From NCBI RefSeq assembly GCF_012726295.1, contig NZ_JABAOB010000004.1, positions 1-64,000 on the forward strand: 64,000 bases of DNA, read 5' to 3'. The notes beneath the pieces were generated by a model. The model was not told where the DNA came from. It made no database searches and was given only the letters and a program-made list of their open reading frames with translations. Every line of letters begins with the position of its first letter. The stretch's first letter is position 1. Shown here piece after piece: positions 56,701-63,317 of the stretch. The DNA is from Chitinophaga sp. Ak27. Lineage in GTDB: Bacteria > Bacteroidota > Bacteroidia > Chitinophagales > Chitinophagaceae. The position numbers and the translations under genes are program-made.

Positions 56701-59700
56701 TGAAATGGAATTTACTACTGCAGAAATAGAGTCGTTTGCCCGGAAGTTTATATCGGCATTGGAAGAAACTATCGCGCATTGTGTCGCAATCACCACCCCT
56801 GAGCTCACGCCCAGTGACTGTGATGCAATGTTAAGTATAGCCGAATTTGATGCTTTACAGGAAATCATAAGGGAAGCTGCTGGCCAAGGGACCGCTATAC
56901 AAAGCGTGTCGGCGCTATCTCCTATGCAGGAAGGGATTTTATTTTACCATCTGCATGGACCATCCACTACCGCTTATTTTGTACAATTGGTATTTGATAT
57001 AGAAGAAGCCTTGGATGCAGCTGTTTTCCTCGAGAGTGTAAAGCAGCTAAGTGGCCGCCATGAAATATTACGAACACGAATAGTTGCTGATGGTTTTTCC
57101 CGACCACTACAGGTAGTACTATCAGGAAACATTACCGGAGGTAGCTACCTGGATCTTTCGGAAATGGAGGAGACCTCCCGGACAGTTGTTATAGCAGAGA
57201 AAAAGCAGGAAGATCTTGCAAAGGGATTTGATTTATTAAACAATGACCTGCTGCGCGTGATGCTGATAAGAACTGCGGCGGACAGGTATTCGGTGATATG
57301 GAGCTTTCATCATATTATTATGGACGGGTGGTGCCTGGGTATATTGCTGGAAGAATTATTGGCTATATATCACGGATTGCTTCACCAGCGCCCTATAGTA
57401 CTCAAAAAGGCGGGGCAGTATTCCACCTATCTGAAATGGCTGTCAGCAAGGGATAAAAAGTCAGAGAGCGCATTCTGGTCCGGTTATCTATCTGGTATCA
57501 GTGAAGTTACGGTCTTGCCAGGCGGACATAACGAGGTGAGGGAGTATAAGAATGCTGCTCAAACAATATTACTGGATAGTGACACATTTGTTGCACTACA
57601 GGAGTTGGCCAGGCAAACAGGTGTAACTATGAGTACGGTGGTCCAAACGGCATGGGGAGTGCTGTTGTCTAAATTAACCAGCAGCGATGACATTACTTTC
57701 GGTACAGTTGTATCCGGCCGCTCTGATGAAGTGGACGGAATAGATACGATGATCGGCCTTTTCATTAACACTGTGCCTGTTCGCATAAAAATAGCGACAG
57801 AAGAGACCGTAATTGGTCTTCTGAAAAGAGTGATGGAGAATCATCTTGCCTGTGTTCCGCATCAATACTGTGCCCTGGCTGATATATTGGAAACATCTCC
57901 ATTTAAAAGCAGGTTAGTTAACCATTTGCTCATTTTTGAAAATTATCCGGAAATAGAGGGACAGAGGACGGCAGACGGCACCTCATTTAAAATTTCCGGT
58001 TCAGGGACCTACGAAGAGACTAACTATAATTTTAACCTGGTGATACACCCTCGCCGTGATAGCATGAAGGTGAGTGTATATTATAATGAGCTGGTGTTTG
58101 ATTCACTGCAGGTAGAAAGAACGATAGGCCAGTTTTTACGGATATTGAAGGCTATTGCCAATCAATCTTCACAACGGGTAAGTGAAATAGCTATTATTAG
58201 TCCCGCCGAACGCAGGGAGATACTGGAGGTATTTAACAAAACGAAAGTTATGCCTTCGCCGGCAGATAATATTAGTTCCCTGCTGGAACAACAGGCAATG
58301 ATAAATGGCAGCGGTATCGCTCTTTCCTACCTGGACCAACAGATTAACTACGCTTCTCTGAGCATAGCTGCCCGTAAACTGGGTAATTTTCTGTGCCAAA
58401 AAGGGATTGGCCCGGGTAGTAAGATTGCCGTAAAGATGAACCGGTCTATAGAAATGATGATCGCCATTTATGGTATACTGAATACCGGTGCGGCATATGT
58501 GCCTATTGGTATGGATTTTCCGGCCGAGCGTATTCAGTATATGTTGGCAGACAGTAATGTGACGATATTGCTTTGCGATGATGCATCCGATCAGTATGAT
58601 GGGACAGAAAGTCTTTGTATGAGAGACGGATTTTATGAAACAGCATCAACGCAAGCTCTTTCCGCAGTGTCACCAGATGCACTGGCTTACATTATGTATA
58701 CATCTGGTTCCACAGGTAAACCCAAAGGGGTGATGGTTACGCATGCAAGCATATTAAACACGCTGACCTGCCTGTCCAGCCGTTATCCCATGCTGCCGGG
58801 TGATAGTTACCTGTTTAAAACGCCGCTCGTTTTTGACGTATGTATCCAGGAGTTGTTCGAAAGCTTATATAGTGGCAACCGCCTGGTAATACTGCAGCAG
58901 GGGCTGGAAAGAGATCCTTACAGCATATTGTCTGAGGTCCATCGCAGTGGTATTACACACTTATGCCTGGTACCATCGTTATTCAATGCGCTTGCAGATA
59001 TATTAGATTATGAATTGGCGCAGCAAATGGTAAGTGTGAAGCATCTGTTTGTTGCTGGGGAGGCTATGGATGGAGCGGCTGTAAGAAAGTTCCGGCAGTT
59101 TAATAAGCAAACACAGTTAATTAATGCTTATGGGCCCACTGAAGCCAGTATTTACGCGAGCCTGTTTGATCTGGATGAGTGGGATGGCGTTTCACCAATA
59201 CCCATAGGCAGGCCGGTTGATAATATGAAGTTGCTGGTCCTGGATCCTGGCATGCAATTACAACCAATAGGCGTGGAAGGAGAGATATTCATTTCGGGAC
59301 CGGGCGTTGCCGCCGGATATTTAAATAACAAGGCGCTAACGGAAATGGCTTTCCTGGATGATCCCTACTACGAAACCGGCAGGTTGTATAAAACCGGAGA
59401 CCGGGGCAAATGGCTGCCATCTGGAATTGTGGCCTATACCGGTAGGAAAGATGAACAGGTGAAACTACGCGGTTTACGCATTGAGCTGGGAGAAATAGAA
59501 GCGGTGCTGAATAGTTTTCCAGGTATACAGGCAAGCGTTGTATTAATTGCCGGCAGTGACAACCCCCATATTTGTGCCTGGTATACGGCCAGCGATGCAC
59601 TTGTTGCCGGGGAACTTGCGGACTACCTGCTAAAGCAGTTACCTCGTTATATGGTACCGTCCCGTTTCATGCACGTAGCGGCTATCCCATTAACACCCAG

Positions 59701-61384
59701 TGGCAAAGTCAATAAACCCGAACTGTTGAAGTTTCTTGAAACGATGTCACAGGTTCCTGTACATAACATGACGGTGGATGGGGATGTTGCCAACAGCATA
59801 GAACGAAGGCTTATAAAGATATGGGGACATATTTTGAAAATAGATCCGGAACATATTCGCTTGACTGATCATTTCTTTGAAAAGGGAGGCCATTCTATTA
59901 AGGCAGTTTATTTACTGGCTGCTATTCGTAAAGAATTCAATCACCTTTTTTCGCTGGAAGATCTCTACCGGTATCCCGTTATAAAGGAACTGGCCAGGCA
60001 TATTGGTGTAAGCCGCCAGCAAAACGGGGCAGCCATAAAGCGGGCGGAGAAAAAAGAGTATTATCCGTTATCGCCTTCACAAAGGAGGATCTATTATTTT
60101 CAGGCGTTAAATCCTGGAAGCATTGCCTATAATATGCCACAGGTAATAGATATTGATATGGAGGTGACACCGGATCGACTGGAAAAGGTATTTCAATATA
60201 TTATTCGTGCACATGATAGCTTCCGGTTGTCATTTTCTATGATAGATAATATACCGGTGCAAAAATTACAGGAAGAAGTGGTACTGGCAACAGACTATTA
60301 TACTGCCGGTGACGAGTCGGATCTTTCCGTTATCAGGAAACAGTTTGTCCGCCCTTTCGATCTGGAGGTAGCGCCCCTTATTCGTGCCTGCATTGTAGAG
60401 ATGGGAGATCGCCGGAAGCTACTGGTAGACGTGCACCATATCATATATGACGGTACTTCACAACATCTTGTTGGACAGGAGTTCCTGCAATTACTACAGG
60501 ATGGATTGGCGCCCGCCAAGTCATCTTTGGCATATATCGATTATGTAGCGTGGATGAAATCATCCGGTTACCAAGCCCGGATAGCCAGTCAGGAACGGTT
60601 CTGGAAAAATGTATTCAGCCGGACACCTCTGTTGCTGAACTTGCCGGCAGATCAGCCACTGTCATCTGGAGTTGGTTATACGGGAGCGATCGTTCGTTTT
60701 CATGCCGATGAACAGACCGTTAGGAAGATATTTCGGTTTGCAGAAACCAGGCGGGTCTCCCTGTTTACTTTTATCTTTTCCGTATTCAATGTTTTCATAG
60801 CGAAGCTTGCCAGACAGGAAGATATTGTTATCGGTGTTCCGGTAGCTGGGCGCCCAGAGGCCGACTTTGAGGGTATTGTAGGTATGTTTGTTAACTATCT
60901 GGCTATCCGGAGTGAAGTGAATATGGACACAACCTTTGCTGCCTTCCTGACAGATACTAAAGCAAACATCCTACAGTGTTTTGATAACCAGGACTATCAA
61001 TACGACAGCCTGTTGGATATGTTGCAGCTCCGCACAGTGAAAGGCCGGAACCCGCTATTTGACGTGGTTTGTAATTACATTGATACTGAAAATGAAACCG
61101 ACCATTTCAATATAGCTGAAAACTGGGATAAACCAGGTAGAGAAGCGGCTACGGCTAAGAATAACCTTATTCTGCGTATCGTCAAAGTCGGGGATAACCT
61201 GCTTTTTGAGTTTGAATATGCTGTGCCAATGTTCAGGGAGCAAACCATCCGTAATTTTGTGGATTACTTCCTGACATTAATCAAAGGAGTCATGCAGTAT
61301 CCGGACAATCGAATTGGTACATTTAAGATGACCGGTAACGATAAACATAACCAAGCAGACTTGCTACGTGCAGGTTTGAAGTAG
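44783..61384 (+). CDS. Hybrid NRPS-PKS megasynthase, C-A-PCP-KS-AT-KR-ACP-C-A-PCP-E-C-A-PCP-C
   Basis: 5,533 residues. C1 (LTPLQEGMLFHY, HHILFDG about 143) is D-accepting; A1 about 455-965; PCP Ser about 993. KS has Cys about 1217 (SACSTS) and His about 1353 and 1391. AT has Ser about 1661 (GHSMGE) and specificity region GGHS about 1757-1761. KR has TGGLSGVG about 2184, Ser about 2314 and Tyr about 2327 (TDYCAAN). ACP Ser about 2484; C2 (HHIATDG about 2663); A2 about 2990-3480; PCP Ser about 3515; epimerase (HHLVVDAVSWR about 3696); D-accepting C3 (HHIIMDG about 4176); A3 about 4500-5000; PCP Ser about 5038; C4 (HHIIYDG about 5218). Pockets: DILQLGVVW (Gly), DAFFLGGVF (Val/Ile/Leu), DVQCFAAIY (unassigned). 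No thioesterase; it ends in a condensation domain. Confidence 0.95.
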   Translation: MFMTTKNIEDIIGLTPLQEGMLFHYLVDKESNLYYELVSLNISGRFEKEIFIKAWQQVVEDNEMLRASFRWEDIKAPVQVIYATVSPDLHFYDFSEEGDPAAALADLLEQMKQRRFDLQEETPLVISLCKLAELKYELTILSHHILFDGWSTGILLKHFFQFYTSLEAGKETELSPKNKFREYVRFLKGRPADSIFWKDYLKELQIAPLRRVRMPSLQEKNIANCLRFILEPALVKDLQHLLNQQHLTLAACLYGCWALALGAYSGNTDVIIGTTVSGRNAPVKGIGDIVGLFINTVPLRVQVKGEISGLEFLKEVAASLLEREAHEHTSLALIKQLSGIEQGASLFESLVVIENYPLDFKENNIAGGFTLHNFNYHQQTNYPLTLTVYPSRDGVSVTLSYNQNLYEPQLAAGLMGAFERIIRHIVDVPGSLVKDLPMLSAADMDEMLSAPTSQEMYVNGESISAIVDGNCSTYPDKVAIVFNRENLTYGHLYERVTFLARILAAGGVSKGIAVGIYLERSPEIIISMLAILKSGGVYLPIDPSLPAERVKYMLEDAGVKCVLVSALTANEIDNSYKKINVTGITDNGLQADVLPNVLPTDPAYIIYTSGSTGKPKGVVIRHSGVVNFVRGMVNIIPFAEGPRFLSLTTLSFDIFVLETLLPLMHGYTICLGNASEQKDPVLAGGMLLENKVTLAQFTPSQLSAFLEEQKFREGLQQAEFLLLGGEPLTGDLLGRIKSVYQGKIYNVYGPTETTVWTSVSDLTQQDSIDIGKPVMNTSMLILDEHLRVVPFGVQGTLYIGGAGLAAGYLNCPELTAQKFIPHPYFPGERLYNTGDLAVRNINGQFEFIGRRDTQVKIRGYRIELGEIEFHLQQHPLLSAAAVLSRERDGVGYLYAFYVAIGHLPVNELKTYLSQFLPEYMVPSFFIQLEAMPLTANGKTDRKALITYEGGITENTNTAPYTVLESELTAIWKDVLKINDIGVTDSFFDAGGTSLLSIRLVSQLNRKFQSDLTVVDVFEHATIRKLANRILKTTDKPTADLPVDERETDYADSIAVIGMAGRFPGSQDISAFWNSLKEGRECISFLEGDNQAQSGSMDAGYVKAKGRLEAAEYFDASFFGYTPFEAAHMDPQMRIFHEMTWEALEHAGYDPFSYKGAIGLYAGATPNSRFESEIILNEQTTFSEKWNAMQYADKDFLSTRISYKLNLRGPSFTIHSACSTSLVAIDLACSELKNGKCDIALAGGISVTFYDEEGYQYTEGMIFSPDGHCRAFDKESKGTVSGNGGGVVVLKPLKQALRDGDHIMAVILGTAVNNDGSDKAGYTAPGVTGQEKVIRAALRNARIDPATVSYIETHGTGTPIGDVIEIEALKRGYGTGETKSCAIGSVKTNIGHLDVAAGVAGFIKTVLALQYQELPPSLHFTTPNPALSLSASRFYVNDSAKQWERRNTPLRAAVTSLGLGGTNVHMILEEAIAKKEDEYLSNPAETLLLSANSPEALNSITTKLINFLQHNPGINFSDVAYTLQTGRKHFRYRRSVPCTDIRDAVTSLLREQYTSTVSPKEGSAVIFMFSGQGAQYIDMGLELYEYLPAFRRIIDGLFERLKALSTDNFLEVLYPGLFQQALSEDKEHDTYYLQPVIFIFQYGLATLLRGWGVEPVAMIGHSMGEYTAACLAGVFSADDALKLLLKRGELMKKTCEGRMMSVNIAEAELRQWLQPGVDLAAVNAPGLCVVSGEAKAVETLATSLSEAGIEMLNLKVRLGGHSLLMDPILEEFLETAKTVVYHDPVIPFISGMSGTWITGAEATSPQYWADHIRKPTRFYEGMNKLIAAYDNGIFLQVGAGKELCLFLERNDNRKPGHVANNLIKRKQDPVSDLYYLNKQLGEIWSNGGVIDWNAFHGHLPRRKVPLPTYAFERQLFAVTKGMQPIPRGIPKVAGVVNAADSIYIPSWKNTINGSRKIIQHYTNVLIFTDDPEAGSALSGRLSGSIGQVVFVASGNDFKKIAANSYEVIPAEPSHYALLLEELLKDGLLPDLVIHLWNVTGREERADQLRVQQNLDTGYYSVCALGVALENIISIDKKTTLLVITDHMQYVVGDQVVHPGKAPVMAAVDGLNIECSKISCKSIDVSLDVNRGAAIAEIVAEELSIVAADPFVVYRGKDRMVKYYELTAVDGENNEIFRPSGTVLLTGGLSGVGFEVAKHLAGGNLTLVILGRRDIEQNSLQEKRLEELKSAHQHVYYFRCDVSDASATATMIDTVQATHGKISGVLHGAGVPGGKVLQLLDTAASAQVLAPKVNGVLNLYHCLKDRELDFFMLFSSIGNITPYFGQTDYCAANHFLDAFAAYARLNSGPQLLSVNWDRWKNTGMAVNAEQQHYTLSGQQLEGGIDVRDGIIIFEKILPARYYQLVVSSLPLMERIRDNREQISKKDSLLSKVAVNATAQLNRSGMSSVYAAGTIDYEHTLLALWEEILGYKNIGVDDDFFELGGDSLRATILLAKIFKTFQVKISLIDFLQQSTIAQTAAKIHRSSKMAFYDISPQGKADSYPLSPSQRRLYLMQQWDPAMVAYNETDVFQLKGPVDEARVKAALQELINRHESLRTTFHLLDGMECQVVEEDVIIELEIKEAAGNEEAFIRSFVRPFDLAKEIPFRAALVKRTAEDYLLLIDIHHIATDGFSKNLLLKDFMRLYQGENLPAVAIHPKDYAIWCLGKQHSAEIERQAAFWKNQFKDEWAPLQLPNDYSRSAIPAYEGDTVLFEISPGLRESLSAIAKQNNTNEYMVLLSVYFIFLSRLYNQQEVIIGTPVSGRNHERLTHSIGMFVNTLPLRCQVIDGMSFTAFVNQVKRCTLTAIENQDYQFENIIMDLDIPLYNGANPLFDTVFVYNDESFSSVIMENIQISSYPQKRKVSKFDLSLYVHCDDIGKCSFEFYYKTSLFKRTTILQFAACFTQLLESLSVQPDILVSELSMLSEDARTQIMTVFNPAVSNVSCNKTVHAAFDEQVSLHPNHLAIVSGTDALTYTALKEQSDRLCSYLQHKGVTAGSIVALLTERSAEMIIFKLAVLKAGAVYLPISLKYPRSRVDYLLDDSRAAVILSSAESAEQVADMCIPVLTLQDALEKVYPLLPVDITAGHPAYIIYTSGSTGQPKGVIVEHQAIHAMLRLKEMLNIPEEVNFLQTGAVVFDAAVFEIWYTLLNGGTLFLIDEEHLFRADKLSSFIQAHQITYTFFTPALFNQLVDQDPAVFTGMQGILLGGDVVSPRHLRLVGEHSPGVRIFNGYGPTENTVFTTFYEIKDLPADDPVPIGRTFNSQVYILNQHKQLFPVGISGELYIGGDQLGRGYLNNPELTSARFIDNPFGAGRLYRTGDIAKWLPDGNIAFIGRRDTQVKIRGFRVETTEIEICIAAFPGIAAVVVDILTDQDGQHYLAAWFTAGAQVPLSLIRQHVEQRLPYYMIPRHFMQLEILPVTVNGKINRKALPLPVVRINKTEEELFTPLQRCMADIWSAVLQLPAVGLHDDFFELGGDSIKSIQISIRLRSLGYSIDIRDLFLYPTVALISSQVKLLGKAIPGPEAMTGGLELSPAQRWFFHHQAAYHDHFNQHVVLFRQAGFEEALIREAVKTVLQHHDIIRSAFAVDEKDEISAVIREHNNDAVTFSSYNLTSVADVAEHIEILAAGIQSALNIKTGPLAASALFKTNTGDHLLIVIHHLVVDAVSWRILLEQLHTVYDQLLQRKQVVMPVKDNAYATWTERLKRYATDLLDANRDQTELAYWEELDIQGAAVLDKATQLQERLEADTLIVTAVLDAPRTGDLLKNCHRAYNTRVQDLLLAALGAALKAWTGNDKFIINQEGHGREPLFPDIDITATIGWFTCMYPVVLDVSRADDPAFYIKSIKEYLRKIPHNGVGYNLIRYMSASKPAHAVWNITPEISFNYLGQLDNLALTHFTRSSLQGGKAFGDRLKSLFPLNLNCLIEDGQLKVYIGYNEMEFTTAEIESFARKFISALEETIAHCVAITTPELTPSDCDAMLSIAEFDALQEIIREAAGQGTAIQSVSALSPMQEGILFYHLHGPSTTAYFVQLVFDIEEALDAAVFLESVKQLSGRHEILRTRIVADGFSRPLQVVLSGNITGGSYLDLSEMEETSRTVVIAEKKQEDLAKGFDLLNNDLLRVMLIRTAADRYSVIWSFHHIIMDGWCLGILLEELLAIYHGLLHQRPIVLKKAGQYSTYLKWLSARDKKSESAFWSGYLSGISEVTVLPGGHNEVREYKNAAQTILLDSDTFVALQELARQTGVTMSTVVQTAWGVLLSKLTSSDDITFGTVVSGRSDEVDGIDTMIGLFINTVPVRIKIATEETVIGLLKRVMENHLACVPHQYCALADILETSPFKSRLVNHLLIFENYPEIEGQRTADGTSFKISGSGTYEETNYNFNLVIHPRRDSMKVSVYYNELVFDSLQVERTIGQFLRILKAIANQSSQRVSEIAIISPAERREILEVFNKTKVMPSPADNISSLLEQQAMINGSGIALSYLDQQINYASLSIAARKLGNFLCQKGIGPGSKIAVKMNRSIEMMIAIYGILNTGAAYVPIGMDFPAERIQYMLADSNVTILLCDDASDQYDGTESLCMRDGFYETASTQALSAVSPDALAYIMYTSGSTGKPKGVMVTHASILNTLTCLSSRYPMLPGDSYLFKTPLVFDVCIQELFESLYSGNRLVILQQGLERDPYSILSEVHRSGITHLCLVPSLFNALADILDYELAQQMVSVKHLFVAGEAMDGAAVRKFRQFNKQTQLINAYGPTEASIYASLFDLDEWDGVSPIPIGRPVDNMKLLVLDPGMQLQPIGVEGEIFISGPGVAAGYLNNKALTEMAFLDDPYYETGRLYKTGDRGKWLPSGIVAYTGRKDEQVKLRGLRIELGEIEAVLNSFPGIQASVVLIAGSDNPHICAWYTASDALVAGELADYLLKQLPRYMVPSRFMHVAAIPLTPSGKVNKPELLKFLETMSQVPVHNMTVDGDVANSIERRLIKIWGHILKIDPEHIRLTDHFFEKGGHSIKAVYLLAAIRKEFNHLFSLEDLYRYPVIKELARHIGVSRQQNGAAIKRAEKKEYYPLSPSQRRIYYFQALNPGSIAYNMPQVIDIDMEVTPDRLEKVFQYIIRAHDSFRLSFSMIDNIPVQKLQEEVVLATDYYTAGDESDLSVIRKQFVRPFDLEVAPLIRACIVEMGDRRKLLVDVHHIIYDGTSQHLVGQEFLQLLQDGLAPAKSSLAYIDYVAWMKSSGYQARIASQERFWKNVFSRTPLLLNLPADQPLSSGVGYTGAIVRFHADEQTVRKIFRFAETRRVSLFTFIFSVFNVFIAKLARQEDIVIGVPVAGRPEADFEGIVGMFVNYLAIRSEVNMDTTFAAFLTDTKANILQCFDNQDYQYDSLLDMLQLRTVKGRNPLFDVVCNYIDTENETDHFNIAENWDKPGREAATAKNNLILRIVKVGDNLLFEFEYAVPMFREQTIRNFVDYFLTLIKGVMQYPDNRIGTFKMTGNDKHNQADLLRAGLK

Positions 61385-61410
61385 CTGACTTATTAACCTT
61401 CACTAACATT

Positions 61411-63282
61411 ATGTGCGGAATCTGCGGCATTGTTGACCTCTCTTACCAGGGAAGAAAAGAACATTTTCCTGTCATTACGGGGATGACGGAAAAACTCCGG
61501 CACAGGGGACCTGATAGTAACGCCTTTTTTTACAACGATAATTTTGTATTTGGGTTTTCCAGGCTGAGTATTATAGATCTGAAAGGAGGCATGCAACCTA
61601 TCAGCAATGAAGATGATTCCATTGTGCTGATCTGCAATGGTGAGATATTCAATTTTATTGAGCTCAGGCAGCAGCTAACAGGAAAAGGCCACCTGTTTAA
61701 AACAGGGTCGGATGTAGAAGTGATCCTCCATCTATATGAAGAATATGGAACTGCCTTACTGGACCACCTGAATGGGCAATTTTCATTTGCCTTGTTTGAC
61801 CTGAAGAACAGGGTATTGCTATGTGCGAGGGATCATTTTGGTATTACGCCTTTTTATTATACAGTAGTTAATAATTACCTGGTATTTGCCTCCGAGATAA
61901 AATCAATACTGGCATTTCCGGAATACAGGAGAAAGGTAGATCTGACGGGACTGGACCAGGTATTTACCTTTCCGGGAATGGTAGGTAACAGAACTCTTTT
62001 TGAAGGGGTGTTAAGTTTGAAAAACGGACACTTTTTGCGCTACGATGGGTATAAATTAGAGGAAAAGGAGTATTGGGATCTCATTTATCCAACCCTGGAG
62101 GAGCGTATACCGGTTGAGAAGGAAAGCTACTATATAGAAGGATTGAATGACCTGATCAATAATTCTATCAGGCTGCGTTTACGCAGTGACACGCCGGTGG
62201 GACTTTACCTGAGCGGGGGATTGGATTCTTCTTTGATAGCAGCCAAGGCCAAGACAATATCGCCTCAGTATATCACCAATGCATATTCTATCGTATTCGG
62301 GGAGAAAGATATCAATGAAGAAAAATACCAGCATTTACTGGTACAGCAGCTACAGCTTAAACATTATAAGAAGTTGTTTAATTATACCGATATCACGACC
62401 CGGTTACCTGATGCAGTTTATTTTTGTGAATGCCCTATAAAGGAAAGCTATAATACTGCATCTATGGCGCTTTCTGAAATGGTACACGACCACGATTACA
62501 GGGTAATACTTTCCGGTGAAGGAGCAGATGAATTTTTTGCCGGATATGTTGGTTATAGGTTTGATAAGATCAGGCAACTGCAGCCTGCCGGTATCGGTGC
62601 CGACAGTGCGGAGGAGAGAGCTATCCGGGCCCGGTTATGGGGAGACGAAGATTTTTTTTACGAAAAAAATAAATCCGCATTAACTGGGGTAAAGCGGGGC
62701 GTGTATGCGGCAGGTGTAAGAGGAAAATTTGACCAGTTCGACTGTTTACAGCATTTCGTTGTAAATAACAGTCGCCTCGCAAATCGGCATATACTGCATA
62801 AGAGGGCTTATCTCGATTATAAATTACGCCTGGTGGATCATCTTTTATCCGATCACGGTGATCGGATGGGCCTGGCCAATTCAGTAGAGGTACGGTATCC
62901 ATTTCTTGACAGGAGCATCGCAGAATTTGCTGCCCGGATACCGCCGGATCTCAAACTAAATGACTTTGAAGAGAAGTATATTCTGAAGAAAATTGCGTCC
63001 GCCGAAATCCCTATGGAGATAGTAAACCGGGAGAAGTTTGGCTTTGTGGCGCCCGGCAGCCCTTATATCCTGAAAAGGAATGTTGCATATATTAACGACC
63101 TGCTGTCATATGATACCGTAAAACGGCAGGGGTATTTTGATCCGGAAGCAGTACAGGCACTCGTAAAACAATATAGCCGGGAGGATTTTCATCTCAATAT
63201 CCCTTTTGACTCAGATTTGCTGATGATCATTATTACCTTTGGCATACTGCTAGATAAATTTGACCTTCCTGATCACTCCTGA
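61411..63282 (+). CDS. asnB: Asparagine synthetase (glutamine-hydrolysing)
   Basis: 623 residues. Class II glutamine amidotransferase with nucleophile Cys 2 (MCGICGIVDLS), RHRGPDSNAF, VLICNGEIFNF and the ammonia-binding FSFALFDL. The synthetase domain has the ATP-binding PP-loop LYLSGGLDSSLIAA (about 265-275) and YRVILSGEGADEFFAGY. Length and all motifs fit AsnB. It lies 26 bases after the hybrid synthetase gene in the same operon. It probably supplies L-Asn for the D-Asn starter module; amidation of a product carboxyl group is the alternative, since AsnB-like enzymes do this in some natural-product pathways. Confidence 0.92.
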   Translation: MCGICGIVDLSYQGRKEHFPVITGMTEKLRHRGPDSNAFFYNDNFVFGFSRLSIIDLKGGMQPISNEDDSIVLICNGEIFNFIELRQQLTGKGHLFKTGSDVEVILHLYEEYGTALLDHLNGQFSFALFDLKNRVLLCARDHFGITPFYYTVVNNYLVFASEIKSILAFPEYRRKVDLTGLDQVFTFPGMVGNRTLFEGVLSLKNGHFLRYDGYKLEEKEYWDLIYPTLEERIPVEKESYYIEGLNDLINNSIRLRLRSDTPVGLYLSGGLDSSLIAAKAKTISPQYITNAYSIVFGEKDINEEKYQHLLVQQLQLKHYKKLFNYTDITTRLPDAVYFCECPIKESYNTASMALSEMVHDHDYRVILSGEGADEFFAGYVGYRFDKIRQLQPAGIGADSAEERAIRARLWGDEDFFYEKNKSALTGVKRGVYAAGVRGKFDQFDCLQHFVVNNSRLANRHILHKRAYLDYKLRLVDHLLSDHGDRMGLANSVEVRYPFLDRSIAEFAARIPPDLKLNDFEEKYILKKIASAEIPMEIVNREKFGFVAPGSPYILKRNVAYINDLLSYDTVKRQGYFDPEAVQALVKQYSREDFHLNIPFDSDLLMIIITFGILLDKFDLPDHS

Positions 63283-63317
63283 CAACCCTTATTTTTTAAC
63301 CCTTATTATTTACAGGT

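Noticed and set aside
60050..61384. Terminal thioesterase or reductase in the hybrid synthetase
   Set aside because: The last domain has the HHxxxDG motif of condensation domains and no GxSxG or reductase motif follows.
44783..61384. Many long antisense frames within the synthetase genes
   Set aside because: They are shadows of the long coding strand and none shows a protein signature.
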